DNA from: Letharia columbiana
Lineage: Eukaryota > Ascomycota > Lecanoromycetes > Lecanorales > Parmeliaceae
Length of the DNA stretch: 64,000 nt
Direction: 5' to 3'
Assembly: GCF_014066305.1 (NCBI RefSeq)
Contig: NW_023501109.1
Location: 1-64,000, forward strand
Below the pieces are notes generated by a model. The model was given only the letters and a program-made list of their open reading frames with translations. It had not been told where the DNA came from and did not search any database. Each line of letters opens with the position of its first letter. Positions within the stretch are counted from its first letter, which is position 1. Of this stretch, positions 1-11,174 are shown piece by piece. A program made the position numbers and the translations under genes.

Positions 1-168
1 ACGACCATACTCGACCATCAACCGAAATCTGGGTACTGGGGCTCAGGCCCAGTCCCCAGGCCAGCGACTTTGAGACCGTTCGAGGACAACACCACCAGCT
101 CGGTCACCGAGACCGAGAACATCTTCGACAAGCTGATGAATTTGAGGGACTGGAATGACTTGAACTAG
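1..168 (+). CDS. 3' end of an unrecognised protein-coding gene (partial)
   Basis: Frame 1 is open from the first base to a TAG at 166-168, giving 55 codons that end in NIFDKLMNLRDWNDLN. The composition is protein-like (Ser/Thr/Pro-rich, then a charged tail) and no other frame stays open here. The start and most of the gene lie outside the window, so no domain can be named. Intron-like units follow the stop, so a longer spliced form is possible. Confidence 0.5.
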   Translation, partial: TTILDHQPKSGYWGSGPVPRPATLRPFEDNTTSSVTETENIFDKLMNLRDWNDLN

Positions 169-190
169 GAGAATGGTGGGATGGCAGACG

Positions 191-440
191 GTATGCTTTT
201 CAGGATGTCGACTCTTTACTTACCATTGCGTAACGTCTAATTCAGAATCTCTAGCGACAGAGAATTGATTAGGGTGGTGGCATTGATGGCAACAGCGTAT
301 GGGATGGGCGAGGGTAAAGTACTTGTCACCGCTGTCGATTTTGTGCTTACTGTTGCTAACGTCTGACTTCAGACAGCTCCAGCGACAGGGAAACGATTAG
401 GGCAGTGGCAGTGGTGGATGTGGTGGATGGTACGAGCGAA
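191..440 (+). repeat. Tandemly duplicated intron-plus-exon-like unit downstream of the partial gene
   Basis: Two adjacent units of about 125 bp share the same layout. Each has a GT donor (191 GTATGC; 314 GTAAAG), a TAACGTCT block, a CAG acceptor (ending 245 and 372), then a similar exon-like stretch containing AGCGACAG and GATTAGGG. They may be duplicated 3'UTR introns or the end of a duplicated coding region. The rest of 441-1139 holds only degenerate ATTGG/TTGGAT low-complexity sequence and no gene I can support. Confidence 0.45.
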
Positions 441-1139
441 GGTTTGGGTATCAGCGGTCATTGATCAGCATTGACAGGTTCGAGATTAACATCGGCATTC
501 GCATTGGTATTGCATTGGCGATTGGATTGATTTACGGATCAGCGTTGGAGTTGGATCACAGCATGGATTGGATTATGGATCGACGTTGGAATTGCATCGC
601 ACTATGGGTTTGCATTGGAATTGGTGGAATTGGTTATTTTGATGGACTGACTCCACCAGTGTTGGGATACACTACTATAGATAGATCCAATGACATTGTT
701 TTCATCAATACATCTTTGCTGTCATCATTGGTTCTCTTGATGCTGTTCTGGTCGAGGCCGCACATTGCCCAAGAGGGTAGAGTAGATCGGCTCACAGGCG
801 AGATAGGCGACCTCTTTGACATTTGCTTTTGGTCTTGATCTTAATTGAAGGAGAAGTTCGGATGTCTACAAGGCTGCCGGGTGGTCTGTATGCTCAAGAT
901 GTGTGGGATGGGCGTTTGGAATGGCAGTAGTAGTATACTGTCTATGTGCGCTCGTCTCTGGGACCTGGCAAATTTTTTGAATGAGTCATCGCGATTATAT
1001 GGATGGTATCTACGCTTTCGTCACCCGTAAAATCGTAAGGATATGTACATCACCCCTATCCGTCTTCCTATGCTCTTGCTCTCCTCATGCAAAGACCTTC
1101 ACCCTTTAAGATCCCTCCTTCTCCTCCTTCTCCTCCTCG

Positions 1140-2368
1140 TCACCAACCATATTTGCTCCCCGCCTCCTTCTTATTCCTCCTCCCACTCGCAAACTGCTCC
1201 TCCAGCGCATCCTTCTGGTTGCTAGCCGCATTCACCAACTGCTTCAAACTATGTTTGCCCGGAGCGATGCCTCGCACGGGGTTGTGTTGGACAGTCTCGC
1301 CTGCTTGCCGGAGCAATTCGTTGGCCGCGTATTCTTCGTCGGTGTTGAAGTTCACAATGTTGGGTATGTTGGAGGGCTGGGAGGGATGGGTTTTGTTGGT
1401 ATTGTGGTGCCGGCCGAGGAGTTGGCGTTTGGCGGAGGCCGAGAGGTTCAGGTCGGTGGCTATTGCAGAGAGGGATTGGGGTTGCGGTCGCGTGGGTTGG
1501 TCGGGTAAGTATGTTGTTTCGGCGGCAGTGTAGTTTTGTGCAATGGTGGGTTCTTCAGTGTATGGATTTGTAGCGGGCGTGATTGTTGGGCTGTCCGCGT
1601 GGTATACCATGGGCTGATATGTTCCTTTGGTTGCCAACCCATTACTCGAGGTTTCATGTACCTCGTCTCCAGCTGAAAATAATGACACTTTGGGGGTTGC
1701 TTTTACTTGCTTTGTCAATCCTCCCTCTGTAGACCCCGCTGCACCTCGGCTAGCCACAGGCGGAGCTTTCTTCCTCTGAGGCTTCTTGTTGGCAACGGAT
1801 AACGGCTTGAACATCGTGGACTTCTTCTTCAGTTCCACACCATTTCCTGGAATCGGTATATCTGGTAGATTTACTGCCGGTGATATGATCGTTTCCGCAT
1901 GCCTGCTATGCCCTTGGCTCTCTTCCTCTGATCGGCCTTCGGTACCTCCATTCCAGTCTGAGCCTTCCTCCACGCTTGGTGCAGGTTCTCTGCTGAAACC
2001 TGGTGCAGCTCCTGTCTTAAGACTGACACCACTACCTAGTCCACCTCTTCTTATACCCCCGATTCCAGATGTTTCACTTGGTGCTGCCGTGCGCTTGGGC
2101 GCAGGAAGGAAGGAGTTGAATCCGCTCATTCCCCCTGAGCTAATCTTGGCTCGCTTTGCGGGGGGTCCTGATTCCAGATTTCCATCCTCTGTCGTCGCTT
2201 TTGCTGGTTCCGGGAGGCTGACTTTGATCTTGTGAGGGTTCGAGCGGTTGACGACCTTTTGGAAGGCAGGCTTGTTGGAGGTCGGCTTAGGTTTGGCAGG
2301 TTCTGGAATTGTGCCTTTTCTTCCTTTTCTGAGTCGGATTCGGACCCGGAGTAGTCAACGAGAGCCAT
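1140..2368 (-). CDS. PRCC-like protein (MAD2B/splicing-associated), single frameshift
   Basis: The protein starts MALVDYSGSESDSE at 2368 and ends in GRRNKKEAGSKYGW at 1140. This acidic start and conserved C-terminal block (NTDEEYAANELLRQAG, then VRGIAPGKHSLKQL) are the signature of the PRCC family, nuclear proteins linked to pre-mRNA splicing and mitotic checkpoint control. The two halves lie in different frames. The second frame continues upstream of its own ATG (2129) back to about 2310, so the frame changes in the purine-rich AGAAAAGGAAGAAAAGG run near 2313-2336. There is no GT-AG pair for an intron; one missing base would restore a protein of about 409 residues. The middle is low-complexity and Pro/Ser-rich, as usual for the family. 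An in-frame ATG at 2431 adds 21 unconserved residues and was not chosen. Confidence 0.8.
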
Positions 2369-2615
2369 TGTCAGCCTTTCTTCGATGTCCTTCTCGGTGG
2401 TTGTGATCTCGATAAGTAGATGTTTTGGCATCCCGCGCGAAGGCGGTAAATTACCCGCTTGCCGCGCTTTGTCTCATCCATAAAGGCATAAAGTACCTGC
2501 ATTGCATAAAGTAGACAGGATCATCAATTTGCGCCAAAGTGATGCGAACTCCCTTCCAGGAGTGGGAGATGGACATCTCTAGAGTCAAGTAGCCAGAAGT
2601 GTAATATTTATTCAG

Positions 2616-5288
2616 ATGGCTCTGCTACAGAACGAAGAGTATGTATGTCCTGTACTATGATTGCATGATGAAGCGGGGAAACAAGTCTCCGGTCGAGTCG
2701 TACCTACTCTAGAATCGGTCCCATGAGCAATGGACTGCGTTTGGAAAGCTCTTAATTCTGACTATAGAATAGCTTCCTTATTTGGCAGCTCCGAACATCA
2801 TACTTGACCCATAACAAGGATGGCATTGGCGAGCGTCTCATCAATGTCGACTCTAGTGTTCTTAATGATCCCAGCTTCCGTGCGGCAGGGTGGACTGCCA
2901 ACATCGCGGACATCAAGCGGACGTATTCTCCGCCAATCCCAACTACCATTTCATCTGACTATTTCGCTGCTCCTCCCAGATCTGCCGGCATTGCTCCCGC
3001 GGGGTTCGACGATGAGGAAGAGGAAGGCGGTATGGTGACGGGACGAGGGAGTACTGAAACAGTTGGCCCAGGCCCAAACGTCAAGAGAAGACGGCTTCGT
3101 GAACAACATGACGAAGATGATAGCAGTGATCTGAGCGACGAGAGCGACGAAGACACTGAAGGCAGTAGACGGTAAAGAATTTGTCTTCTTACTCTCAACG
3201 CTTCAGGACTAATTACAATCTGAAGGGCCGCACAGCAAATCAAGTTTGCAAAGATGCCTGTGAGGAATCGATCAGGGTCGTCGCCCATCCGCAGCTCTTT
3301 TGCGACAGATGGAGTTGAGGTCCTCATCACATCACCATCCAGGCGATCAAACGAGGGTAGGTTACGGAGCGGGTCTCTAACATGCGTTGAGGCCGTGAAG
3401 CAAAGGGCTAGGAGGGACACGACCACAAGCAGTGAGATGTCGTCCGAGAACGAGCTCGATCCTTCAATTTTCGGAGCAAGGCGCAAACAGACTAATCCTG
3501 TCAAGGCAGCCAAAGCCGGTAGCCTTCTGACTGAGAAGCACAAGGAGGATGAGCGGCAGCAAATGCGCAACTTGACCACCACGATCAATGAAGATTCGGA
3601 AGCAGAGTCAGATAGAAGCGATCTCTCTTCGGAATTTGCAGAAACGGCCGACTCAGAGTCGCTCTTAGATGACATTGCTGCTTCCTCATTGACTGATATG
3701 CCGCCACCATTGAACGTTAACAAGGAGTCTCCAAGCAAGCTGAAGAGTGCGCCATCGTCTCTTCTTCATCCGCTACCTCCAGCGCGGCCCATCAGTACCC
3801 TCCAACCCGTTAGTCTTCTGGGACAAGCCTTGAGAGCCGGGAAATCCAAGCCCAAGAACCCTGTGGAGGCATTTGCCAGGCTATCTGGAAAAGGAGCTTT
3901 GGACCCTCTCAATATCCGAATATATGCACCTTTCTCAGAATTACCGGACAAACCATTTGAAATGCCCTTGCTGAAGAATGTGCAAGCTACGGACTCCGGT
4001 GAAATCCCATTAGTCACCGTGGCAGATGCGATTGGATTGAGCTTATGGAGATATCGCGAAGAAGGCCTGAAACCCCCTATCGACGAATCTAGGCTCAGCG
4101 TTAATCTTTGGGTATTACGAATGGTCGAAGATGGAGAAGTCGAATATGACTTCCCTCCTTTGAACCGAACGCAGCCCATTGTCGCTTTCACCTCGAACAA
4201 CAACCGTGGTCCTCGAGGAAGGTCTAGAGAGAAGCCATATGATGAGTTTGCTTTGGTAGAGGCTACTCAAGCTCAGATACAGGAAAACAAGAAGCTCACT
4301 CCCAAATTCGACAAATTGCTAGAAGCAACGAAAGTGGATGCACCCGAAGCGGGTTCGCAGCGCCAGAGTCAGACCGAGAGAAAAGAAGCAGCCCTTGCTG
4401 CGACAGCACCTCGGAAACCAGCGCCAGCGCCAGCAGACAAGCCAGCCCTTCCTGCAATTCACTCAACACCACGGATGGGTCCACCAAAGATGCTCAAGAT
4501 CCACTTCACAAGTCTCGAAGCCTTCAGCCAAATCAGTACCATCGAGGTGACCACAGACACATACCTCGCCGAGGTCTTAGATATCGTCTGTAAGAGATGG
4601 AAACTCGACAAGTCCTACCAAATCTTGAAAGTATCCGGCACCAATACTATCGCCCCCGTAGATCGAACAGTTGAATCTCTCGGCGCTCGCACAGATCTCG
4701 ATCTCGTACGCAGACGTTTCGCAAACGATGGCGCTCTCGGTCTCGGAGGGTCGCCGGGCAGTAGCTCGCCTAATGCACCCTTGATTCTGGCAGAGGAAAG
4801 TGCAACGAAGGGCCAAAGGAAGGGGAAACTAATGCATCCGCTGGCCCAAAACTCTGAAATGCTGAACAGTACCGCTAAGTACAAGAAGTACAACGTCATT
4901 AGGAAACAACCTATGTCTTTCGCGCCTTCGCATCAAGCGAGTGCTGCTGATGGACGAAGATTACATGCATATCTTACCCGGAGAGACGGGGAAGACTTTG
5001 TTTGATAGCAGCGTAAAGACAAGTCGGGTGCCATTCAGTATGATTGTAGGGTGTAAAGTCAGCAGAAGGCATCCGAAGACATTCCGGGTAGGTCAGCGCC
5101 TCACTCTGACGATGCGAAATCCGACTTGCTGACGTTCCATAACTCTCCAGGTGATTATCATAAGAGAAAAAGACGATACGAAACGTTATGATTTCGAGGC
5201 GCAGAGCACCGTCGATGCTGCAGAAATCGTGGAGGAGATCAGGAAGGGTATGGAGCCGTATGATCAGCAACATCAAATGATGGCGTGA
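2616..5288 (+). CDS. SIN1/Avo1-type TORC2 subunit (four exons, one frameshift)
   Basis: This is the stress-activated kinase-interacting protein that scaffolds TORC2 and targets it to membranes. Exons are 2616-2642, 2768-3171, 3226-5087 and 5151-5288, all with GT-AG borders. The first exon encodes MALLQNEEY and the second starts NSFLIWQLRTSYLT, followed by KDGIGERLINVD, all typical of fungal SIN1. The CRIM domain (from about residue 365, LNIRIYAPFSELPDKPF) is followed by a ubiquitin-like/RBD segment (about 566-643, KMLKIHFTS...LDLVRRRF). A C-terminal PH domain ends with RYDFEAQSTVDAAEIVEEI. One extra base near 4931-4941 (CATCAAGCGAGTG) shifts the frame just before the PH domain; correcting it gives about 809 residues. 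No intron can explain the shift. The gene is conserved, so a sequencing indel is the simplest explanation. Confidence 0.88.
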
Positions 5289-5326
5289 TGCTTGGACCCA
5301 TCGCCGATGAGCAAACGTCAATTATT

Positions 5327-6101
5327 TTATGATCCCTCCGCGGCTACAATACCCTTGCTTCTCTTCCACTCTGCATACGGCTCCTTGTCTCGCCTCTCTC
5401 CCTCTACGATCTGTTCAACACCATACTCGCACGCGTGCCACACCCTAAGCTGTTCACAAAAGCCGCGATTTGGGCTCGCCATCGGTCTCTTCCCTTTTAC
5501 GAAGAGCTGCGCTTCAGGGAATCCCACGCCCCACGCCCGCATTACTACGATGGGGATCAAGCCAGTCAGCGTTATCGACCGCGGCGCATACATTCGCGTA
5601 CTTCGAAGTGAACAGGGAGATGGAGACATACTATAAGCCATCACCAAAGTTACACTTCGACTAATCCCCATCCTGCAATGTACGAGTACCTTCTTTCCCT
5701 CCGCCCTCTTCTCCTCAATCAGATCGCACGTTGAGCCAAAAATGGAGAGAAGATCTTCGGCCGGTTTGTCATCTTTGTTGAATCGCGCCGTCACGATGCC
5801 CAGCTCTAAATGCTCTTGGAGAGTTGGGGCTGACAGGTCGGAGCTCATTATTGTGAGCACGAAGGTTATGTCGGTGGAGCGGAGGGAGTCGATGTTTGAG
5901 GCTGCCAGATAGCTGGGAACATGTAAGGCACTTGAACCATGGCTTTTCGCATATAGCTGCCTGGAACAGTGTGAAGGATGCTTACCCGCCGAGATAGAGA
6001 TTTGGCATTATTTCGTTCAATGAAAGGGAGACGCAGCAGTTCCATAACGCTTTCTCTATCATGACCTTGGTGAGCCCACCTCTGGTTTCTGGATTGGACA
6101 T
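5327..6101 (-). CDS. Dual-specificity protein phosphatase
   Basis: Three exons, 6101-5986, 5912-5632 and 5544-5327, encode 204 residues. The active-site loop is HCRMGISRS (Cys nucleophile, Arg for phosphate). The candidate general acid lies upstream in FNKDDKPAEDLL, and the substrate-entry segment is EIMPNLYLGG. The first intron is GTAAGC...CCCAG. The second is GTATGT...GCTGAC...GTAG, 87 nt and in frame, so the unspliced reading also stays open; splicing joins VMAY to IMRAWGVGF as expected for the family. The C-terminal RPMASPNRGFCEQL is the usual end of the catalytic domain. It lies tail-to-tail with SIN1, 38 bp apart. The substrate cannot be predicted. Confidence 0.85.
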
Positions 6102-6518
6102 GGCGATGAGAGTATAGACTCGATAAAATCTGATTTGGTGTTGGTGATTTTGATAAGTAAGTAGTGAAAAACGCGTGTCGCAGGTTCATGTCTCATCGCC
6201 TAGACACGTGACTTTAAAGTAGGCGCGAAAGCGGGTACACAGGGCTACAGCCGGCTCTCCAATCAAAACATGCGAGTTGGCCCATAATTCCATTCATTCA
6301 ACTTCAAGCATCTTCTCCCATTTTCATGAACATGGTTCCTCGGAAGGAGCTCGGTATCTCTCGCTCTTCGATGCATTAAGATTAGCTGACAGCGTCGTCA
6401 ATGAACGAAACGCTCGCCTAAAAAGCAAGACCGTTCAACCCACGCTTCTGATAGCTAGCTGGAAAAACCTGGCGGGAGACCCGCTTGAAGCGACAGGCGG
6501 GAATATCGCTCTCGAGCA

Positions 6519-8066
6519 TCAAAGGCTCAGACTGTTCAACCCCTGCACCACTTCCTCTAGACCATCCCTGACCCCGCCGCTCGCACCATCCACCTTCGCT
6601 AATAGTGCTTCCGCATATTTCTGCAACTCCACGACGGCACTCCTTCTCCGATTCCTGATGCCCCGAGGTGCCCGGACCATGAGCTCTACCGCGAGCTGAC
6701 AGATCGCTACACCCAGCTCAAGGTTCGTCGTGTCGGCTGCGTGTACGACGGATTGGCGAGCTACTTCGACAATAGGCATCCATTCCTCCTTCGCGGGGCC
6801 AGTGACATCGGCTTCAACGACTGCCAACAGTACGCGAATAATCTCGATGCCGCGTGGGTGCTCCGAGGGAATGGGGAGTATGTTGTTTTCTAGGTCAGCA
6901 GTGAGGATGGCCCAGCCTTCTTCGCGGAGAAAAGCTTCGACGCCTTCGGCGATTTCGCTAATGCCTTCGAGAGATAACAAGACAGGATAGCGGAAGTCTT
7001 GACCAGATATATCTTGGTACAGGGCAAGGAAGACATTCATTATACCGGAAGCTTCTTGGCGAAGGGCGTCGTTCTCTTCCTCGCGGAGCCACAGAGACAA
7101 TGCACGAAGCTGTGAGAGGGTTAACGGGTCTTCCGATATTCCACTTGATGTATCCCAAGCTATTGGAAGGGGACTGGCTGATCCTTCAACAAGAGTGCGA
7201 GCGGAGGGATGCAGGCCAGCCGCGCCCGCCGTGGAGGAGTCATAGCGGTCGCGGAGATGTTCGATAGTCAGAGACATTACTTCTGAGATGTTCGCTCGAA
7301 GCTTCATGAGGAGGTCGCCGGGAATTGGGGCTGGGAATCCGGTACCAGATCCCCCATCTTCATCGTCATTGTCTAAAGCCTCAAGACTCTGCACTAGGAA
7401 GCCGATAAAGGCGGAGATTATGTCGTAGGCTCTAGCTATACGCTCTGAGATATCAGGGTACTTGGCAGAATGTAGCCTTTCTTGCAGAGATGGGATGGTG
7501 GAGCGAATATCGATCAGTAGCACTGTGACGAATATGTAGGACTTTGGCTTCTGGTCCGTCTTCTCGTCTTTGTCTCTGGCACCGAAGACGGCTTGCGATC
7601 CTTCCCTTGTAGTTGCCAGCGTAGCGAGTATTTCCATGATCTGGGTGGCAGTTTCTGGAGGAGTGGAGCGCAAAACAGACATCAGCAGTGGCACTCGGCC
7701 AACAAACCGGTCGTCCTTCTCTGGAGCGTCCATAATCGTCATGAAGGCGTGTAGTACTGCCACCGCCAACCCAACCATGCTGCCGACTTCTTCTCTTGTT
7801 CTCTTGCTTTCCAGCTTGGTTTTCAAGAGTCGATCCAGGAACTTTACGGGTAGTGCACGCCAACATTGTTCTATCACTGTACGTGTGCCCTCCTCTTCTG
7901 TGCCACCTTTTCGGCTGAGTTCCTGTTCAAGAACAGGCTTCAATAGGGCCAGCCCAACAAAACGGGAGGTATCATCCTTTGCTCTGAGTAAATCCAATGC
8001 CTTTTCGAGCTCTTTGGTGGGGGCATTGATGGCTGGTGGTTGGGTTTTTTCGGATTTTTGCGCCAT
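6519..8066 (-). CDS. Neurochondrin-like (armadillo/HEAT-type) protein
   Basis: The reading frame is uninterrupted and encodes about 515 residues from the ATG at 8066 (MAQKSEKTQPP). An in-frame ATG at 8141 would add 25 residues that look unconserved. The N-terminal block (ALDLLRAKDDTSRFVGLALL, then CWRALPVKFLDRLLK) and the all-helical body match the neurochondrin family, found in animals and in fungi. The fungal function is uncharacterised. There are no membrane segments or catalytic motifs. The C-terminus contains MVRAPRGIRNRRRSAVVELQ. No intron is needed. The stop lies about 420 bp from the phosphatase start, and the 5' end faces the bL12m gene. Confidence 0.8.
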   Translation of the reverse strand: MAQKSEKTQPPAINAPTKELEKALDLLRAKDDTSRFVGLALLKPVLEQELSRKGGTEEEGTRTVIEQCWRALPVKFLDRLLKTKLESKRTREEVGSMVGLAVAVLHAFMTIMDAPEKDDRFVGRVPLLMSVLRSTPPETATQIMEILATLATTREGSQAVFGARDKDEKTDQKPKSYIFVTVLLIDIRSTIPSLQERLHSAKYPDISERIARAYDIISAFIGFLVQSLEALDNDDEDGGSGTGFPAPIPGDLLMKLRANISEVMSLTIEHLRDRYDSSTAGAAGLHPSARTLVEGSASPLPIAWDTSSGISEDPLTLSQLRALSLWLREEENDALRQEASGIMNVFLALYQDISGQDFRYPVLLSLEGISEIAEGVEAFLREEGWAILTADLENNILPIPSEHPRGIEIIRVLLAVVEADVTGPAKEEWMPIVEVARQSVVHAADTTNLELGVAICQLAVELMVRAPRGIRNRRRSAVVELQKYAEALLAKVDGASGGVRDGLEEVVQGLNSLSL

Positions 8067-8097
8067 ATTTTCTTTGATAGGATGCTGCTGTGAGGAT

Positions 8098-8340
8098 TCA
8101 AGGGTGCCGTCTCTGGGCGTTTTGGTCTGCAGGCTGAGCATTATGCTCAGGAGGGGGCTCCTCTCGTTCTCCGTTCAGGAAATCACGGATGAGGGCTCTG
8201 GCATTTGGATACTTATGGGAAAAGTTGGCCAAACTTGTCCAACAGTGGAACGTACCCCATGCAATGACTGCAAGCTGTATGATCTCATACTCCTGCTTTG
8301 ATAGATAGAGCTCCATTACGTACCACTGCTTGAACCGCAA
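8098..8340 (-). CDS. Possible small protein upstream of the neurochondrin-like gene
   Basis: An open frame of 80 codons (MRFKQWYVMELYLSKQ...) lies just 5' of the neurochondrin-like start on the same strand. It has one moderately hydrophobic helix (IIQLAVIAWGTFHCW) and a hydrophilic Pro/Gln-rich tail. I do not recognise it. It could be a real microprotein, an upstream ORF, or 5'UTR sequence. The opposite strand is also open here, which weakens the case. Confidence 0.3.
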   Translation of the reverse strand: MRFKQWYVMELYLSKQEYEIIQLAVIAWGTFHCWTSLANFSHKYPNARALIRDFLNGEREEPPPEHNAQPADQNAQRRHP

Positions 8341-8475
8341 AGAAGTATTTTCAAGGTGAACTGTTAGTTCATTGACCGATGTTCAACCGAGATCGCGCTA
8401 GTGAAATGTAAAGAATCAGTGGACAAAAAGCTTTGACAAAATCTCCGCGACATCTAACCATTGCACTGATTGACG

Positions 8476-9135
8476 ATGTCCCTCTCCTCTACATCTACTG
8501 CACGCTGCTGCGTGCGGGCACTACGCAACTCTTCAAGACCAAGACCACCATGTCCCGCCTCTTCAGTGGCCTCACAACGCCAACGAAGAGTGCCATCGCG
8601 GCGATGGGAATCCACAGCAGCAGCAGCATCTACGAATCCTAAGGTGTCTTCCATAGTCGACCAAATAAGTCAATTGACTTTACTGGAGACTGCAGATCTC
8701 GTTTCCAACCTCAAGGTCAGTTACCTCGCATTTTAGCCGGAGATTTGCACGCACCTACTCCTCCTCCGAGCTCCCACAATCCGAAAGCTAACGCTGTCTC
8801 GCTGTTCTCAGTCTCGCCTCAACATCCCCGACATGCCCATGGGTGGGTTCTCCGCCGCTGCAGCGCCTGCAGCCGCTGCACCCGTCGAAGAAGAAGAAGC
8901 CGCCCCAGCCGCGCAAGAAAAGACCCTGTTCGCCCTCACACTCAAGTCGTTCGATGCGGCGGCAAAGCCGAAAGTTATCAAAGAGATCAAGAGCATGCTG
9001 GGCCTGAGTTTGGTGGACAGTAAGAAATTTGTGGAGAGTGCGCCGAAGCAGATGAAGGAGGGAGTACCGAAGGACGAGTCGGAGAAGATCATTGAGACGA
9101 TGAAAGGCCTCGGGGCTGTGGTTACTATGGATTGA
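8476..9135 (+). CDS. Mitochondrial ribosomal protein bL12m (L7/L12 family)
   Basis: Two exons, 8476-8715 and 8812-9135, are separated by a 96-nt intron (GTCAGT...GCTAAC...TCAG) and encode 187 residues. The N-terminus is Arg/Ser-rich with no acidic residues, as expected for a mitochondrial presequence. It is followed by the L12 N-terminal dimerisation segment (ISQLTLLETADLVSNLK), an Ala/Pro/Glu hinge and the C-terminal factor-binding domain (FALTLKSFDAAAKPKVIKEI, LGLSLVDSKKFVES). L12 forms the mobile stalk that recruits translation factors to the large ribosomal subunit. The start is the first ATG in frame; the window lacks an upstream alternative. It is transcribed divergently from the preceding genes with a short shared 5' region (8341-8475). 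Confidence 0.92.
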
Positions 9136-11174
9136 GAGGGATTTGTAGGTGCTACGGTGTAGGAGATGGCGAAGATGCATCATTGCGCGGAGTTTGAGCC
9201 ATGTACATGTACGGCAAGCATTAAAGGCATTGTTCTGGAGCATCCCTTCAGACTCCTCTTCCCGGCAGTTGACCTTTTCATCATCTCTTCCTTTTCTCAA
9301 AGTGAGCGCTTTCATCAAGCTTCAGCAACGCCTTGTTGATCTTTCGCCGTGGTCCGTTGCTGGTAAACCGCAACTCTCGGTCTTTGCGCTATCAATCATC
9401 GAGTTTTTTGGACTCTGGATGACAGAGAAAAATCGACAGGTGAAATCCTTCTGCCGGCGACACTGATTATTGGGGCTTCCTTGCTTTTCAGTATGGCTGT
9501 AAAGCTTGGAAAGGCTTCATGTAGCCTCTGATGGCTATTATAGCTGAAAAGCACCCAAGCTTTGAAATAGGAGTAGTTAAACTGACAGGCTACTGCAGTT
9601 GCCACAGGTCGAGCGACCAAGAAGCTGGGCCTTCTGGTCCGAGGCGTTCATGAAGTAACTATCTTGGCTGCAACCTAGCTTGGCTTAACCAGATCCTAGA
9701 ACAAAACCGCCGGGCTTCCAACGATGGTAGTAAGGGTTCGACTTTCACTGGAGCGCGGAGTTCGCACCGCTTCACCTTGACCGGAGACTTGTTCCAGGAC
9801 AGGGAACAGAAATGGCTGGAGCTCAGCTGAGGGTCGTGTGGTGGATCGACAAAAGATGCTGAATGCCCTTCGGTATCTGTAAGCAGCCGGCATAGGAATT
9901 CTCGAGGGTTGCCAATGCAGCGAGCTGCACATCGAGCTTGCGTGAAAGAGGGGTAGCACGCAGGTGGAGGAGTTTGGAAAGCAATTATCATTCGATGACT
10001 GGTCTTCAGACGACAGGTTAACAAGTTAACGTAAAGCGTTTCTCGGAATAAGCTTGCAAGAATGGTGTAGTGGGAGAAAATTATTGTATGTCTTGTGATG
10101 TATGTTAGGAGATGGATTCCACCTCAATAATGGCTACATGCCTAACGACGAGGCAGCACTTGACGGCACTGACACCTGTGAGGACTACGACAACTTAATG
10201 TCACTCCACAAGACAGTCGAAGAACTCGATAATGGCATTGCTAAGCAGGTTCTTCAACAGCAACATGTGGTCAAAATGACTGCAGAGCGTGTAGCGGACG
10301 CAATGAACCAAGGGGTCTCAGTAATCGTGCCACGCAATCAGCTCGTTCCTAGTGCGTGGCACGATCGTTTCGATCAACGGCGATGGTTTTCAATGCTCTC
10401 CCATGGCCTCCCGCGTTGCCTCCGCCCAATGTCCATCCATCCATACAACAAATCAAAAATTACACGGCACCAACATCGCCCCGGCTATGGTGCTCGCCGT
10501 CCTGTTACAACTCTCAGACATCCCGTTCTGGTATGCGTTGTACGTGATGGTAAACTCTCCCACAACGCCCATTTCCTCACTCTCGTTCTCGGTGGACTGG
10601 TACCCCTCGGTGTTCTCTGTTCGAATGATATTCACCGGCTTGTAGTCTTCCAACCAAGAGCACATACTCTGACTTCGTGTATCAAGACATTCTCGTACTT
10701 CCGCCTCTAGAGGCCACAGGGCGGAGTCCTGCGGCTTTCGACGAGGGAGAATGTCAAAAGCTGATACGGCATCTATGCCATCTTTTCTCTTCGCATCATG
10801 GTCTGGGTTTGACGAGGAGGATTAATGCAGTGGATATTGTAGTCAGTGAGTCTCGATCCTTTTTGTATGTTCAAGGATTGCTTGCTTGGGATTAAGTCAA
10901 GGTGTGGGAATGTTTGAATGCGGTTGTCTGATTTGGGGTTGGGCATTAGGAAAAGAAACAAGCGCTAGGGCCAATACAAGCCTTGAAATTTATGGCCAAA
11001 GCTTCAGGGTACTCTTGAGGATCAAGAAGAGTGTGATGTGAGTGGTCTGCAGTGAGCATGAGCGGTTTGACGGCTTAAGATCTCCTTTGACTTATCTCCC
11101 TCGTGGAAACAGCCGAAGAAGCTCGTTATGATGAACAATAGAATATCAACATCCCACACTCTCTCGGGCCCCTC
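9136..11174. other. Intergenic stretch without a supported gene
   Basis: After the bL12m 3' end there is no recognisable coding region for 2 kb. An ATG-led frame at 10102-10710 stays open for 202 codons (MLGDGFHLNNGYMPNDEAAL...) but resembles nothing I know, and its second half overlaps open frames on both strands. It may be a gene fragment. A short inverted motif, GTGCCACGCA...AGTGCGTGGCAC, sits at about 10327-10366. Confidence 0.3.

Noticed and set aside
461..838. 125-codon hydrophobic frame (MISIDRFEINIGIRIGIALA)
   Set aside because: It is made of ATTGG/TTGGAT low-complexity repeats and reads like a chance frame; the opposite strand is also open.
2959..3738. 259-codon minus-strand frame
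   Set aside because: Antisense shadow of SIN1 exons, which carry the conserved domains.
4900..5010. Intron to explain the SIN1 frame change
   Set aside because: The conserved reading continues without a gap on both sides; no GT-AG interval of usable size exists.
10102..10710. 202-codon plus-strand frame
   Set aside because: No recognisable domain; several other frames are open over its second half. Kept only as a note in the intergenic entry.
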